This document shows, piece after piece, positions 35,484 to 44,253 of a stretch of DNA of 64,000 nucleotides. Source of the DNA: Candidatus Borkfalkia ceftriaxoniphila (GTDB lineage Bacteria > Bacillota > Clostridia > Christensenellales > Borkfalkiaceae); the NCBI RefSeq assembly GCF_004134775.1, contig NZ_SDOZ01000002.1:429740-493739 (forward strand), read 5' to 3'. Under the pieces are notes generated by a model, which did no database searches, was not told where the DNA came from, and was given only the letters and a program-made list of their open reading frames with translations. A program made the position numbers and the translations under genes. Position 1 is the first letter of the stretch, and the number at the start of each line of letters is the position of its first letter.

Positions 35484-37387
35484 CGGCGTTTTTTTTTCAA
35501 CTCCACCGTTTTCAGTTCCAACGGCGATAGCCAAAACTGCTGTCTCCCGCCCGCAATATGCAGCGTAACTTCGTTTTTGGCTGCATATGAGGTGTTCAGA
35601 AGATACAGTTTTTCTTCGCCTGTGACGTCGTCGTAAAAGAGAGAGAAGCGGACGCGGTCGCTGCCCGTCACGCGGATATCCGCATCGGCATGCGAAGCCG
35701 CCAAAATCGCTTTCACGATCTGTCTGTACAAGGGCATCACGGCGGGCGCGCCGGGATAGTTTTGCGCGGTCAGAAAGATCGACGTGCCTTTGCCGAGACT
35801 GTGCTCGACGACAACGGGGATATGCGGCTCGGCGGGAGGTTGAAAACTGTCGGAAAAGACGCAGCGCGCCGTACCGCCGCACAGCGTCACGCGGACGTAA
35901 TCGGCAAAGCCCGCGGCGTAATTCGCGTCGCACCACAGATTGCTCGTGCCGGGATAGCGAAGATTTTTCACAAAACTGTCTTTCCCGAATTTTACGCCGC
36001 TGTTGATGCGCAACGTTTCGCCCGCCTTGCAGCCGAACAGTTCGCTCCAATCGCCGCCGCAAATATATCTCGCAGCGCCGCCGCGGACGGGATTTTCATT
36101 CAGATGCGCCGCGCAAGCAAACAATACGCCGCCGCCGCGCACGTATTCCGTCAACTTTGCGTATAACTCTTCCGTCATTGTGTTCCAGCCCGCAAACAGC
36201 AGATAATCGTACCCCGCGAGAACGCGCAAGGGACTTTCCACGGGAATGACGTCGTACGTCCCGTATGCGGGCGCATTATTCAGATCGAGCCCGTCAACGG
36301 CAAATGCCGACGGATCGTGCCAATCGCGGCAGCGGAATATTTCGGATAAAATATCCCAACTCTTTTCGGCGTCGCCGTTGCCCCACGTTTCGCGTCCGAA
36401 CTGGCACCAACTGCTGCCGCCCATAAAATCCGTGTATCCGTCTGCATTTCCCGCAAGAAAGGCGACTTTTGCAAGCGGACCGCAGGGCGGACGGGGATTG
36501 TTTTCGATAAAATTTTCGAAGTTTTCCGCCGCCGCGCGATAGGAGCGGCATAGATCGCTGTTTTCGTCCAGATCGTAGCCGAACGATTTGATCTCGTGAT
36601 TCCCGCTTTCCAAAAACGTAAGGTTGGCGCCCGACAAATACAGATATTTATAGGTCAGTTCCAGCCGTGCGCGTTTGAGTTCGTCCTCGTGACGGTAGCC
36701 TCCGTACCATTCGTTGGCGATAAATCCGCCCCAGTTTTCACGGCCGTAGCCGATCGCCGCGCCGCGCGTAAAAGGGATCAGATTTTCGGGATTCCCCGGC
36801 AACACTTCCAGAATCGGAGTGCGTATTCCGCCCTCCATCTCGTAGCGCGAAAGCGCGGTCGCCTCTACTAAAAACGTCTTTTTCAATCCGATCTCATCGT
36901 CGTATGCAGTCATACTTCGAATAAACCGCACAAAATTTTCTTTTGCCGCGAGCATATCGTTAAAATCTTGCGGGGGCATTTGCAGGGCGATCACTTCGCT
37001 GCCTTCTACGTAATAGCCCTTGTCCTTCGCCGCTTTGTCGCTGCCCGCCTCGCCAAAAAATTCTCCGAGGAACAGATCGCCAGCGAGTTCATCTAATTTT
37101 TGCACCAAAGCCGCGTTCAAATGGCTTCTTTTCCCTTTGGGCGGGAATTGGTAGGCATATAAAAATCCGAAATACAGATTTTTTTCTTTCGCGAACTTCG
37201 CCAGCGCACAGTACGTTTCGTCCGTCATGGGTCTGTCGGGCTGACAGCGCACGATAAAGGTATTCGAGCAGTTGCGGACAAGTTTTTCGACGTCTTCGAC
37301 CACCATTCCGGGATTCATGACGTGTTCGCCGTAACTCACGCCGTTCAAAAGCAGCGAGGCGTTCAGGGTATTGATCCTCTTTCTCAT
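35480..37387 (-). CDS. Putative glycosidase with beta-galactosidase-like trimerisation domain
   Basis: The 635-residue protein reads as a TIM barrel (about 1-330) followed by a domain like the class I glutaminase-like trimerisation domain of GH42 enzymes (LRVLAGYDYLLFAGWNTMTEELYAKLTEYVRGGGVL shape near 425-460) and a beta-rich end. The match is by overall style; I do not see a family motif that would settle it. No signal peptide. The ATG at 37387 overlaps the stop of the SGNH hydrolase gene by 4 nt, so the two are coupled. Confidence 0.65.
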   Translation of the reverse strand: MRKRINTLNASLLLNGVSYGEHVMNPGMVVEDVEKLVRNCSNTFIVRCQPDRPMTDETYCALAKFAKEKNLYFGFLYAYQFPPKGKRSHLNAALVQKLDELAGDLFLGEFFGEAGSDKAAKDKGYYVEGSEVIALQMPPQDFNDMLAAKENFVRFIRSMTAYDDEIGLKKTFLVEATALSRYEMEGGIRTPILEVLPGNPENLIPFTRGAAIGYGRENWGGFIANEWYGGYRHEDELKRARLELTYKYLYLSGANLTFLESGNHEIKSFGYDLDENSDLCRSYRAAAENFENFIENNPRPPCGPLAKVAFLAGNADGYTDFMGGSSWCQFGRETWGNGDAEKSWDILSEIFRCRDWHDPSAFAVDGLDLNNAPAYGTYDVIPVESPLRVLAGYDYLLFAGWNTMTEELYAKLTEYVRGGGVLFACAAHLNENPVRGGAARYICGGDWSELFGCKAGETLRINSGVKFGKDSFVKNLRYPGTSNLWCDANYAAGFADYVRVTLCGGTARCVFSDSFQPPAEPHIPVVVEHSLGKGTSIFLTAQNYPGAPAVMPLYRQIVKAILAASHADADIRVTGSDRVRFSLFYDDVTGEEKLYLLNTSYAAKNEVTLHIAGGRQQFWLSPLELKTVELKKKRR

Positions 37388-38037
37388 TGCGATTTCTCCA
37401 TGGCCCGTAAAATTCGTTCGGCGATCTCCCGCATTCCCCTGTCGCCGGGATGCGCGGCGACGCCCGTATGCGAAAACAGACCGCAAGCCTTCATCTCGTC
37501 GCGCGCGCCCAGATCGTTCAATTCCGCCAACGCACAGCCTTCCGACTTCGCCAATGCGCGGATCTCGTCGTCCACCACGGGACTTTCCCAAAAACAAGTC
37601 GTCAAAATCAATTTCGTATCTTTGCGGCGGCAATAATCGAGCAGTCTTTTATAAGTTTGTGTAAATTTGCCTTTTTGTACGCGTTCGGATGATACGTTTT
37701 CCCCCAACCTGCCGACGATGAGATCGGGTCCAAAATCTTTTACCGCGCGAAATTCGGCGAAAGACGACGGTACCCTCAAAAACTCCCGTTCGAAATCCGC
37801 TGCCTGTACGATGCAAAAACGGACATCGTGCATTGCATCGTACAGCAGATGCACATAATCTTTTTCCGCGCACGACGCCGCCATTCCGCAGTCAGAAAAC
37901 CAACCCAGAGCGGGCGCACGTCCGTGGCGGGTTATGGAATTGCCGAAAATCAGTACTTTACGCTTTCCGTTTCCCAAAAACGTAATATGTTCGTTTTCGG
38001 GCACTTGTCCTTTTGAACAGACAGAATTTTCTTTCAT
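37384..38037 (-). CDS. SGNH/GDSL hydrolase
   Basis: The 217-residue protein has the SGNH block I nucleophile motif GNSITRHG near 33-40, a GRLGEN block III and a late HPGDRGM with the catalytic Asp/His region. Such enzymes are esterases, often removing acetyl groups from carbohydrate. There is no signal peptide. It is probably a partner of the glycosidase-like protein whose gene it overlaps, acting on acetylated oligosaccharide in the cytosol. Confidence 0.8.
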   Translation of the reverse strand: MKENSVCSKGQVPENEHITFLGNGKRKVLIFGNSITRHGRAPALGWFSDCGMAASCAEKDYVHLLYDAMHDVRFCIVQAADFEREFLRVPSSFAEFRAVKDFGPDLIVGRLGENVSSERVQKGKFTQTYKRLLDYCRRKDTKLILTTCFWESPVVDDEIRALAKSEGCALAELNDLGARDEMKACGLFSHTGVAAHPGDRGMREIAERILRAMEKSQ

Positions 38038-38131
38038 AACTGATCGATTCCTTCACGAGTTTGTATATAGAGTATCATGCGATTTGACAAAATTATAGTT
38101 AAATCACTTCAATTTGTTGTACAATTATTCC

Positions 38132-38164
38132 AAAAAAGGCGGGCAAGGAATTCCTTGTCCGCCT
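38132..38164 (-). terminator. Second minus-strand terminator downstream of the tRNA genes
   Basis: Minus strand AGGCGGACAAGG and CCTTGCCCGCCT pair nearly perfectly (one G-U), followed by TTTTTT. With the terminator at 38256 it brackets about 90 nt of unexplained sequence. Confidence 0.7.
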
Positions 38165-38255
38165 GAAAAGCGATATGAAATTTATGTTTCGTCCTCTATC
38201 GTAGCCGCGATTACGGCCCTGTCCCACGTGCTTCATTTAAAATATTTTGATGTAT
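38165..38255. other. Unassigned stretch between two minus-strand terminators
   Basis: No gene is convincing here. A 45-codon minus-strand reading frame starting near 38235 is basic, lacks a ribosome site and runs through the terminator, so I do not accept it. A small RNA is possible. Confidence 0.3.
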
Positions 38256-38285
38256 GAAAAAAAGCCGCTCTGTAAGAGCGGCTTT
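38256..38285 (-). terminator. Terminator of the tRNA operon
   Basis: AAAGCCGCTCT (38261-38271) pairs with AGAGCGGCTTT (38275-38285), loop GTA, followed on the minus strand by a run of seven T. Confidence 0.85.
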
Positions 38286-38302
38286 CCGAGAAAATATTTG
38301 TT

Positions 38303-38377
38303 TGGTGACCCCGACGAGAATCGAACTCGTGTTACCGCCGTGAAAGGGCGATGTCTTAACCGCTTGACCACGGGGCC
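38303..38377 (-). tRNA. tRNA-Glu (anticodon TTC)
   Basis: Seventy-five bases with full cloverleaf: acceptor GGCCCCG, anticodon loop CTTTCAC giving TTC, T-arm GGTTCGA-like GAGTTCGATTC, and encoded CCA. It is the last gene of a three-tRNA transcript. Confidence 0.95.
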
Positions 38378-38415
38378 GAATAAAAACCGCAAGAAATGCG
38401 GAATAAAATTGTCTT

Positions 38416-38493
38416 TGGTAGCGGCGGTGGGATTCGAACCTACGACCTATCGGGTATGAACCGATCGCTATAACCGGGCTAAGCTACGCCGCC
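38416..38493 (-). tRNA. tRNA-Met, elongator (anticodon CAT)
   Basis: Seventy-eight bases starting GGCGGCG and ending CGCCGCTACCA. The anticodon loop TTCATAC sits in an ATCGG/CCGAT stem. The G-rich acceptor stem fits elongator Met and not the initiator or the lysidine-type Ile tRNA. Confidence 0.9.
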
Positions 38494-38505
38494 ATAACAA
38501 AAAAT

Positions 38506-38582
<77 letters not shown>

Positions 38583-38612
38583 ATATTGCCATCTCTTAAA
38601 AGATGCTTTCTT

Positions 38613-38641
38613 ATTTTATCTTATACGCCCTCTTTTGTCAA
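38613..38641 (-). promoter_or_regulatory. Promoter of the tRNA operon
   Basis: Minus strand TTGACA (38641-38636), 17 nt, TAAAAT (38618-38613), about 24 nt before tRNA-fMet. Confidence 0.75.
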
Positions 38642-38709
38642 CTGTTTTAGATGAACTTTCAAAATATTTTTTTCACTTGCCGCCCTTTTTCGCATGGAAA
38701 ACAAAACAC

Positions 38710-38738
38710 TTGACACTTCCGCCGTTTTTTATTACAAT
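38710..38738 (+). promoter_or_regulatory. Promoter of the ilv-cim operon
   Basis: TTGACA (38710-38715), 17 nt, TACAAT (38733-38738). The leader to the ilvB start is only about 43 nt, without room for a T-box or peptide attenuator. Confidence 0.75.
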
Positions 38739-38787
38739 ATTTTTTGTATATATAATGATAGTCAAACAATTACGGGAGTTTTTTGTC

Positions 38788-40443
38788 ATGAAATTGAGCG
38801 GAGCGGATATTATCATACGCTGTTTGAAGGAACAGAACGTCGACACCATTTTCGGATATCCCGGAGGCTGCGTTCTGGATATTTACGACGCTCTGTATAG
38901 GGACGGCAGTATCCGCCACGTTCTGACTGCGCACGAACAGGGCGCCTCGCACGCCGCGGACGGCTACGCGCGCGTCAGCGGAAAGGTGGGCGTGTGCCTC
39001 GCAACTTCGGGTCCGGGCGCGACCAATCTCGTGACGGGCATCGCCACCGCGTACATGGACAGCATCCCCCTCGTCGCCATTACGGGCAACGTCACTCTCG
39101 CAAATCTGGGGCGCGACAGTTTTCAGGAAGTGGACATCGCGGGCATTACCATGCCCGTGACCAAACATAACTATATCGTCAAGGACGTGCGCGATCTCGC
39201 GCCGACCATCCGAGAGGCGTTCTTTATCTCAAACTCGGGAAGAAAAGGCCCCGTTCTCATCGACGTGCCCAAAAATTTGCAGACGGAACTGTGCGAATTT
39301 ACGCCCGCCGAACCCGTACGTTATGAGCCCAAAAAGGTGGAACCCGAAAGCGTGCGGCAGGCTGCGGAGGCGATTGCGAACGCGAAACGCCCTCTTATCA
39401 TACTCGGTGGCGGCGCGATCGGCTCGAATGCGGGCGAAAACATATGCGCTTTCGCCAAGAAATTGCAGGCGCCCGTCGTTTCCACGCTGATGGGGCTGGG
39501 CGCGTATCCCGCTTCGGCGCCCGAATTTTTGGGAATGCTCGGCATGCACGGCACCAACGCGGCCGCGCAGGCGTTTTTGTGTGCGGACACCGTGATCGCG
39601 CTGGGCATGCGCTTTTCAGACCGCGTGGCGGGCGACCGCAAAAAGTTCCGCGAACAAAAGACGATCGTGCAGTTCGATATCGACGCCGCGGAGATCGACA
39701 AAAACGTGGAGACCGACATTTCCGTAATGGCGGACGTGAACGAAATATTAAAGACGATCCTTCCCCTTTTGCCGCAAGCCGAACGCAAAGACTGGCTGAA
39801 CGAGGCGATACAGGTCAAAAAACGCGACGAAAAGGACAACCTTTCTCCCCTGTTCGCCCGCAAGATATTGCAGACGGCATGCAGACTGACGCCGCCCGAC
39901 ACGCCCGTCGCGACGGACGTCGGGCAGCACCAGATGTGGACGGCGCAATTCTACGGATTCGAAAAGCCGCGCACGTTCGTGACCAGCGGCGGTCTCGGAA
40001 CGATGGGATACGGGTTGGGCGCCGCCATTGGCGCCTGCGTCGCTTCGGGAAAACGCACGTTTCTCGTGACGGGCGACGGCAGTTTTCACATGAATCTGAA
40101 CGAACTGTGCACCGCGGTTTCGCAAAACCTTCCTTTGATCATTTTATTGATGGACAACAACACGCTCGGCATGGTGCGCCAGTGGCAGACGCTCTTTTAC
40201 GGCAAGCGCTATTCGCAGACGACTCTGAACCGCAAAACCGATTACTGCAAACTGGCGGAAGCCTTCGGCGCGAAGGGCATGACGATCGCTGCGGAAAAAG
40301 ATATAGAGCCTGTCCTCAGGGCGGCGCTCGCGGAGAACGGGCCCGTGCTCATCGACTGCAAGATCGGCATCGACGACAAAGTATTGCCGATGATCGCCCC
40401 GGGAAAATCCTTCGACAGCATCATCACCGAGATGGGAGAGTAA
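38788..40443 (+). CDS. ilvB: Acetolactate synthase, large subunit
   Basis: The 551-residue ThDP enzyme joins two pyruvates, or pyruvate and 2-oxobutyrate, in the first common step of branched-chain amino acid synthesis. The ThDP Glu lies in LTAHEQGASHAADGYAR near 46-62, and the metal motif is GDGSFHMNLNEL near 429-440. I start it at the ATG at 38788 with ACGGGAG upstream; an open frame reaching back over the tRNA-fMet gene is not coding. It is the first gene of ilvB-ilvN-ilvD-cimA, 4 nt before ilvN. Confidence 0.95.
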   Translation: MKLSGADIIIRCLKEQNVDTIFGYPGGCVLDIYDALYRDGSIRHVLTAHEQGASHAADGYARVSGKVGVCLATSGPGATNLVTGIATAYMDSIPLVAITGNVTLANLGRDSFQEVDIAGITMPVTKHNYIVKDVRDLAPTIREAFFISNSGRKGPVLIDVPKNLQTELCEFTPAEPVRYEPKKVEPESVRQAAEAIANAKRPLIILGGGAIGSNAGENICAFAKKLQAPVVSTLMGLGAYPASAPEFLGMLGMHGTNAAAQAFLCADTVIALGMRFSDRVAGDRKKFREQKTIVQFDIDAAEIDKNVETDISVMADVNEILKTILPLLPQAERKDWLNEAIQVKKRDEKDNLSPLFARKILQTACRLTPPDTPVATDVGQHQMWTAQFYGFEKPRTFVTSGGLGTMGYGLGAAIGACVASGKRTFLVTGDGSFHMNLNELCTAVSQNLPLIILLMDNNTLGMVRQWQTLFYGKRYSQTTLNRKTDYCKLAEAFGAKGMTIAAEKDIEPVLRAALAENGPVLIDCKIGIDDKVLPMIAPGKSFDSIITEMGE

Positions 40444-40447
40444 AAAA

Positions 40448-40963
40448 ATGACGTATACGATCATGGCGCTGGCCGCCAACAAGAGCGGCGTTCTCACGCG
40501 GGTGAGCGGATTGTTCGCGCGCCGCGGTTATAATATCCATTCCATATCCGCCTGCTCGACGGAGGACGAAAACTTTTCGCGCATCACCATCGAACTGGAC
40601 GGCGACGAATACATGCTCACGCAGATGGTCAAGCAGTTGGACAAACTCATCGATATCAAAAAAATTACGTATGCGGACGAAAAATCCTGTATATTCCGCG
40701 AACTTTGCCTGGTAAAAGTGAAGGCGAGTCCCGAAAAGCGTTCGGAAATTATAGAGATCAAAGAAGTTTACAAGGCGAAAGTCGTCGACCTGTCCCCCGC
40801 GAGCATGATCCTGGAGATCACGGGCGAGCCGAACAAGATAGACGGCTTTATCCGCGTGATCGAGCCTTACGGCATCATGGAAATGGCGCGCACGGGCGTG
40901 ACAGCATTGAGCCGCGGCGGCGTGTGTATCAAAGACCTGAACGACTATAACGATTTAATCTGA
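40448..40963 (+). CDS. ilvN: Acetolactate synthase, small regulatory subunit
   Basis: The 171-residue protein starts with an ACT domain ([21 protein letters not shown] near 3-23) that binds valine for feedback inhibition, followed by the C-terminal activating domain. Length is normal for IlvN/IlvH. It lies 4 nt after ilvB and 16 nt before ilvD. Confidence 0.95.
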   Translation: MTYTIMALAANKSGVLTRVSGLFARRGYNIHSISACSTEDENFSRITIELDGDEYMLTQMVKQLDKLIDIKKITYADEKSCIFRELCLVKVKASPEKRSEIIEIKEVYKAKVVDLSPASMILEITGEPNKIDGFIRVIEPYGIMEMARTGVTALSRGGVCIKDLNDYNDLI

Positions 40964-40979
40964 ATCAGAGGTATATAAA

Positions 40980-42647
40980 ATGAAAAACAATATTTTTGCG
41001 GAAGGCACGGCAATGTCCTCTCAGCGCTCTTTGTTCAAGGCGCTCGGTTGGACGGATAACGAGATGAAAAAGCCCATTATCGGCATTATTTCGGCGCAGA
41101 GCGAGATCATTCCCGGTCATATGCACCTGGACCGGATCGCCGAGGCCGTGAAAGAGGGCGTCATTGCCGCGGGCGGCAAGCCCGTCGTCGTTCCCTCCAT
41201 CGGCGTGTGCGACGGCATCGCCATGGGGCACGAGGGAATGCGCTATTCTCTCCCCTCCCGCGAAATCATCGCCGACAGCGCGGAGATCCTCGCGCGCGCG
41301 CACGCATTTTCCGGCCTGGTGTTCGTGGGAAACTGCGACAAGATCATACCCGGCATGCTCATGGCGGCGGTGCGGCTGGATATTCCCGCCGTATTCGTTT
41401 CGGGCGGCCCCATGCTCGCGGGCAAAATGCACGGCGAGCGGCTTTCCCTCTCCTCCATGTTCGAGGCGGTGGGCGCCTATAACGCGGGCAGGATCGACGA
41501 GGACGAACTCGGAAGGTTCGAATGTTCCGCCTGCCCCACCTGCGGCTCGTGCTCGGGTATGTTCACCGCGAACAGCCTCAACTGTCTGACCGAAGCGCTG
41601 GGCATTTCCCTGCCCGGCAACGGCACGATCCCCATGGTTTACAGCGCGCGTCTCGCGCTCGCGAAATGCACGGGCGAGGCGGTCATGCACCTCGTCAGGG
41701 AAAATATCCGCCCTTCCGACATCATTACTCCCAAGGCGGTCAGGAACGCGCTCGCGGTGGATATGGCAATCGGCGCCTCCTCCAACAGCGTACTGCACCT
41801 TCTGGCGCTCGCCAACGAAGTGGGCATGAGCGAGGAAGATTTTTCCCTTGATATCATGAACGAAATGGGCTCGAAAGTGCCCAATATATGCAAACTCGCG
41901 CCCGCGGGCAAAGATTACATCGAAGATCTGAACGAGGCGGGCGGCATTTCCGCGGTAATCAAACAACTGATCGACGCGGGGCTGTTCGAAGGCGACGCCC
42001 TGACGGCGAGCGGCGTGACGCAGGCGGAGCGCGTGAAGAATGCCGAAGTTCTGGATAAAAATATCATACGCCCCATGGACACCCCCTATTCCGCCAAGGG
42101 CGGTTTAGCCATCCTGAAAGGCAATCTCGCCCGTGAAGGCGCGGTCGTGAAAAAGAGCGCCGTGGATAAAAAAATGCTCAGACACAGCGGCCCCGCGCGC
42201 GTATTCGACAGCGAAGAGGCGGCGATGGAAGCCATCTCTACGGGCAAGATCGTCAAGGGCGACGTGGTGGTCATCCGCTACGAAGGCCCGATGGGCGGCC
42301 CCGGAATGCGCGAAATGCTCTCCCCCACTTCCGCCATCGTCGGCGCGGGACTGGGCGCGGACGTCGCGCTCATCACCGACGGGCGCTTTTCCGGCGCGAC
42401 GCGCGGCGCGGCGATCGGGCACGTGTGCCCCGAGGCGGCGGCGGGCGGCGTCATCGGCGTCGTCGAAGAGGGTGACATCATCGATATCGATATCGAAAAT
42501 AACCGTTTAGACCTTCGCGTGGACGAAAAGGAGATCGAGCGCAGGCTCGCAGCCTTCCGTCCTCTCGAAAAGCCCGTGACGGGGTATTTAAAGCGCTACC
42601 GCGCGCAGGTGTCCTCTGCGAGCCGCGGCGCAGTCTTCAAAAAGTGA
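40980..42647 (+). CDS. ilvD: Dihydroxy-acid dehydratase
   Basis: The 555-residue enzyme converts 2,3-dihydroxy acids to 2-oxo acids on the valine and isoleucine routes. The Fe-S cysteines are seen in [12 protein letters not shown] near 116-127 and [15 protein letters not shown] near 185-199; the C-terminal [16 protein letters not shown] is typical. IlvC, which makes its substrate, is not in the window. Confidence 0.95.
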   Translation: MKNNIFAEGTAMSSQRSLFKALGWTDNEMKKPIIGIISAQSEIIPGHMHLDRIAEAVKEGVIAAGGKPVVVPSIGVCDGIAMGHEGMRYSLPSREIIADSAEILARAHAFSGLVFVGNCDKIIPGMLMAAVRLDIPAVFVSGGPMLAGKMHGERLSLSSMFEAVGAYNAGRIDEDELGRFECSACPTCGSCSGMFTANSLNCLTEALGISLPGNGTIPMVYSARLALAKCTGEAVMHLVRENIRPSDIITPKAVRNALAVDMAIGASSNSVLHLLALANEVGMSEEDFSLDIMNEMGSKVPNICKLAPAGKDYIEDLNEAGGISAVIKQLIDAGLFEGDALTASGVTQAERVKNAEVLDKNIIRPMDTPYSAKGGLAILKGNLAREGAVVKKSAVDKKMLRHSGPARVFDSEEAAMEAISTGKIVKGDVVVIRYEGPMGGPGMREMLSPTSAIVGAGLGADVALITDGRFSGATRGAAIGHVCPEAAAGGVIGVVEEGDIIDIDIENNRLDLRVDEKEIERRLAAFRPLEKPVTGYLKRYRAQVSSASRGAVFKK

Positions 42648-42663
42648 AGATAAAGGAGGGCAG

Positions 42664-44232
42664 ATGAACACGAAACTACAGATATTCGATTCCACCCTGC
42701 GCGACGGCGCGCAGAGCGCGAACATTTCCTTTTCGGTCGAAGACAAACTGAAAGTCATCGAAACGCTGGACGAGTTGGGCGTCGATTTCATCGAGGCGGG
42801 AAACCCCTATTCCAATCCCGCGGAAATGCAATTTTTTCAGCGGGTGCAGGCGTTGAAACTCAAACGCTCCAAATTGGTGGCGTTCGGCTCCACCCGCCGC
42901 AAAAACATTTCCTGCGAGGAGGACAGCAATTTAAAATCCCTGCTCGCCGCGAACACAGAATATGTTGCGATCTTCGGCAAGAGCCACATTCTGCACGTCA
43001 CGGAAGTCATCAAGGCGACGCCCGACGAGAATCTTTGCATGATAGAAGAAAGCGTGCGTTTCCTCACGGAACACGGCAAAAAAGTCATATTCGACGCCGA
43101 ACACTTTTTCGACGGCTATAAAGCCGACCCCGCCTACGCTTTGTCCGCACTGGAAAGCGCGGCGGCGGGCGGCGCGTGCATACTGAGCCTGTGCGACACC
43201 AACGGCGGGCTGTTCCCCGACGAGGCGGAAACGATCGTGCGCGTAGTGGCGGAAAAGTTCCCCTCGCTCGTCGTGGGCATCCACTGCCATAACGACGGCG
43301 GGCTGGCGGTAGCCGATTCGGTGGCGGCAGTCTGCGCGGGCGCGCGGCATATACAGGGTACTTTTCTGGGATTCGGCGAACGCTGCGGCAACGCGAACCT
43401 ATCGACCATCATCTGCAATTTACAACTCAAATGCGGGTATTTGTGCCTGCCCGCGGAAAATATGCAAAAGATCTACGAATGCGCCATGACCATTGCGGAA
43501 ACGGCGAACATCGCCGTGCCGCAGAACGAACCGTATATCGGCATGAACGCCTTCGCGCACAAGGCGGGCATGCACGCGGACGGCGTTTTAAAATGCGCTA
43601 ACTCGTTCGAGCACGTCGATCCCGCTGTCATCGGCAACAAACGGCGGTTTTTGCTTTCGGAGATCTCGGGAAAGAGCGCAATCTACGATAAAATCAAAAA
43701 TTATTTCCCGAAAGTGGATAAAAACGGCAGAGAAATGGCAATCATTGCGGAAGAGTTGAAAAATCTTGCCGTGCAGGGCTACCAGTTCGAAGCGGCGGAA
43801 GCGAGTTTTATCCTGCGCGTTTCGCGCATTCTGGGACATTATACGCCTTCGTTCGAATTGATCAACTATAAAATCATCAACGAACAGCCCGCCATCGAGG
43901 GAAAAGTCGCGACCGCGGTCGTCAAGATCCGCGTCAACGGCGTCACGCGCATCGCCGCCTCCGACGGCGAAGGCCCCGTGCACGCAATGGACCTCGCCCT
44001 GCGCTCCGCTTTAACGGAATTCTATCCTGAGATCGCAGGCACGGCGCTCGTCGATTACAAGGTGCGCGTGCTCAATTCCGACAAAGCCACCGCGGCGAAA
44101 GTCCGCGTACTCATAACCACGGTCAACAGCACGGACAGTTGGACGACGGTCGGTGTTTCCGAAGATATCATCGAGGCCAGTTGGATCGCGCTCACCGACT
44201 CTATCGATTACGCTTTGATGAAAAGAATGTAA
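42664..44232 (+). CDS. cimA: (R)-citramalate synthase
   Basis: The 522-residue enzyme is of the isopropylmalate/citramalate synthase family: FDSTLRDGAQS at 9-19, GIHCHNDGGLAVA near 203-215 and HKAGMHADGVLK near 300-311. Several stretches fit the CimA branch and not LeuA: GSTRRKN near 77-83, EHFFDGYK near 143-150 and the end TVGVSEDIIEASWIAL. It would join pyruvate and acetyl-CoA to citramalate, the entry of the threonine-independent isoleucine route. It closes the ilv operon behind AGGAGGG. Confidence 0.88.
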   Translation: MNTKLQIFDSTLRDGAQSANISFSVEDKLKVIETLDELGVDFIEAGNPYSNPAEMQFFQRVQALKLKRSKLVAFGSTRRKNISCEEDSNLKSLLAANTEYVAIFGKSHILHVTEVIKATPDENLCMIEESVRFLTEHGKKVIFDAEHFFDGYKADPAYALSALESAAAGGACILSLCDTNGGLFPDEAETIVRVVAEKFPSLVVGIHCHNDGGLAVADSVAAVCAGARHIQGTFLGFGERCGNANLSTIICNLQLKCGYLCLPAENMQKIYECAMTIAETANIAVPQNEPYIGMNAFAHKAGMHADGVLKCANSFEHVDPAVIGNKRRFLLSEISGKSAIYDKIKNYFPKVDKNGREMAIIAEELKNLAVQGYQFEAAEASFILRVSRILGHYTPSFELINYKIINEQPAIEGKVATAVVKIRVNGVTRIAASDGEGPVHAMDLALRSALTEFYPEIAGTALVDYKVRVLNSDKATAAKVRVLITTVNSTDSWTTVGVSEDIIEASWIALTDSIDYALMKRM

Positions 44233-44253
44233 AAATATGTTTAAGGATTTAGA

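Noticed and set aside
38247-38459. Plus-strand open frame over the tRNA genes, and the N-terminal extension of ilvB back to 38509
   Set aside because: Both read antisense tRNA sequence. The ATG at 38788 with its own promoter and ribosome site is the right ilvB start.
38640-38787. T-box or leader-peptide attenuator before ilvB
   Set aside because: The leader after the promoter is about 43 nt and has no T-box bulge sequence or Leu/Val/Ile-rich peptide.
42664-44232. Calling the synthase leuA
   Set aside because: The STRRKN, HFFDGYK and TTVGVSE...EASW stretches fit citramalate synthase better, though only an alignment or assay would settle it.
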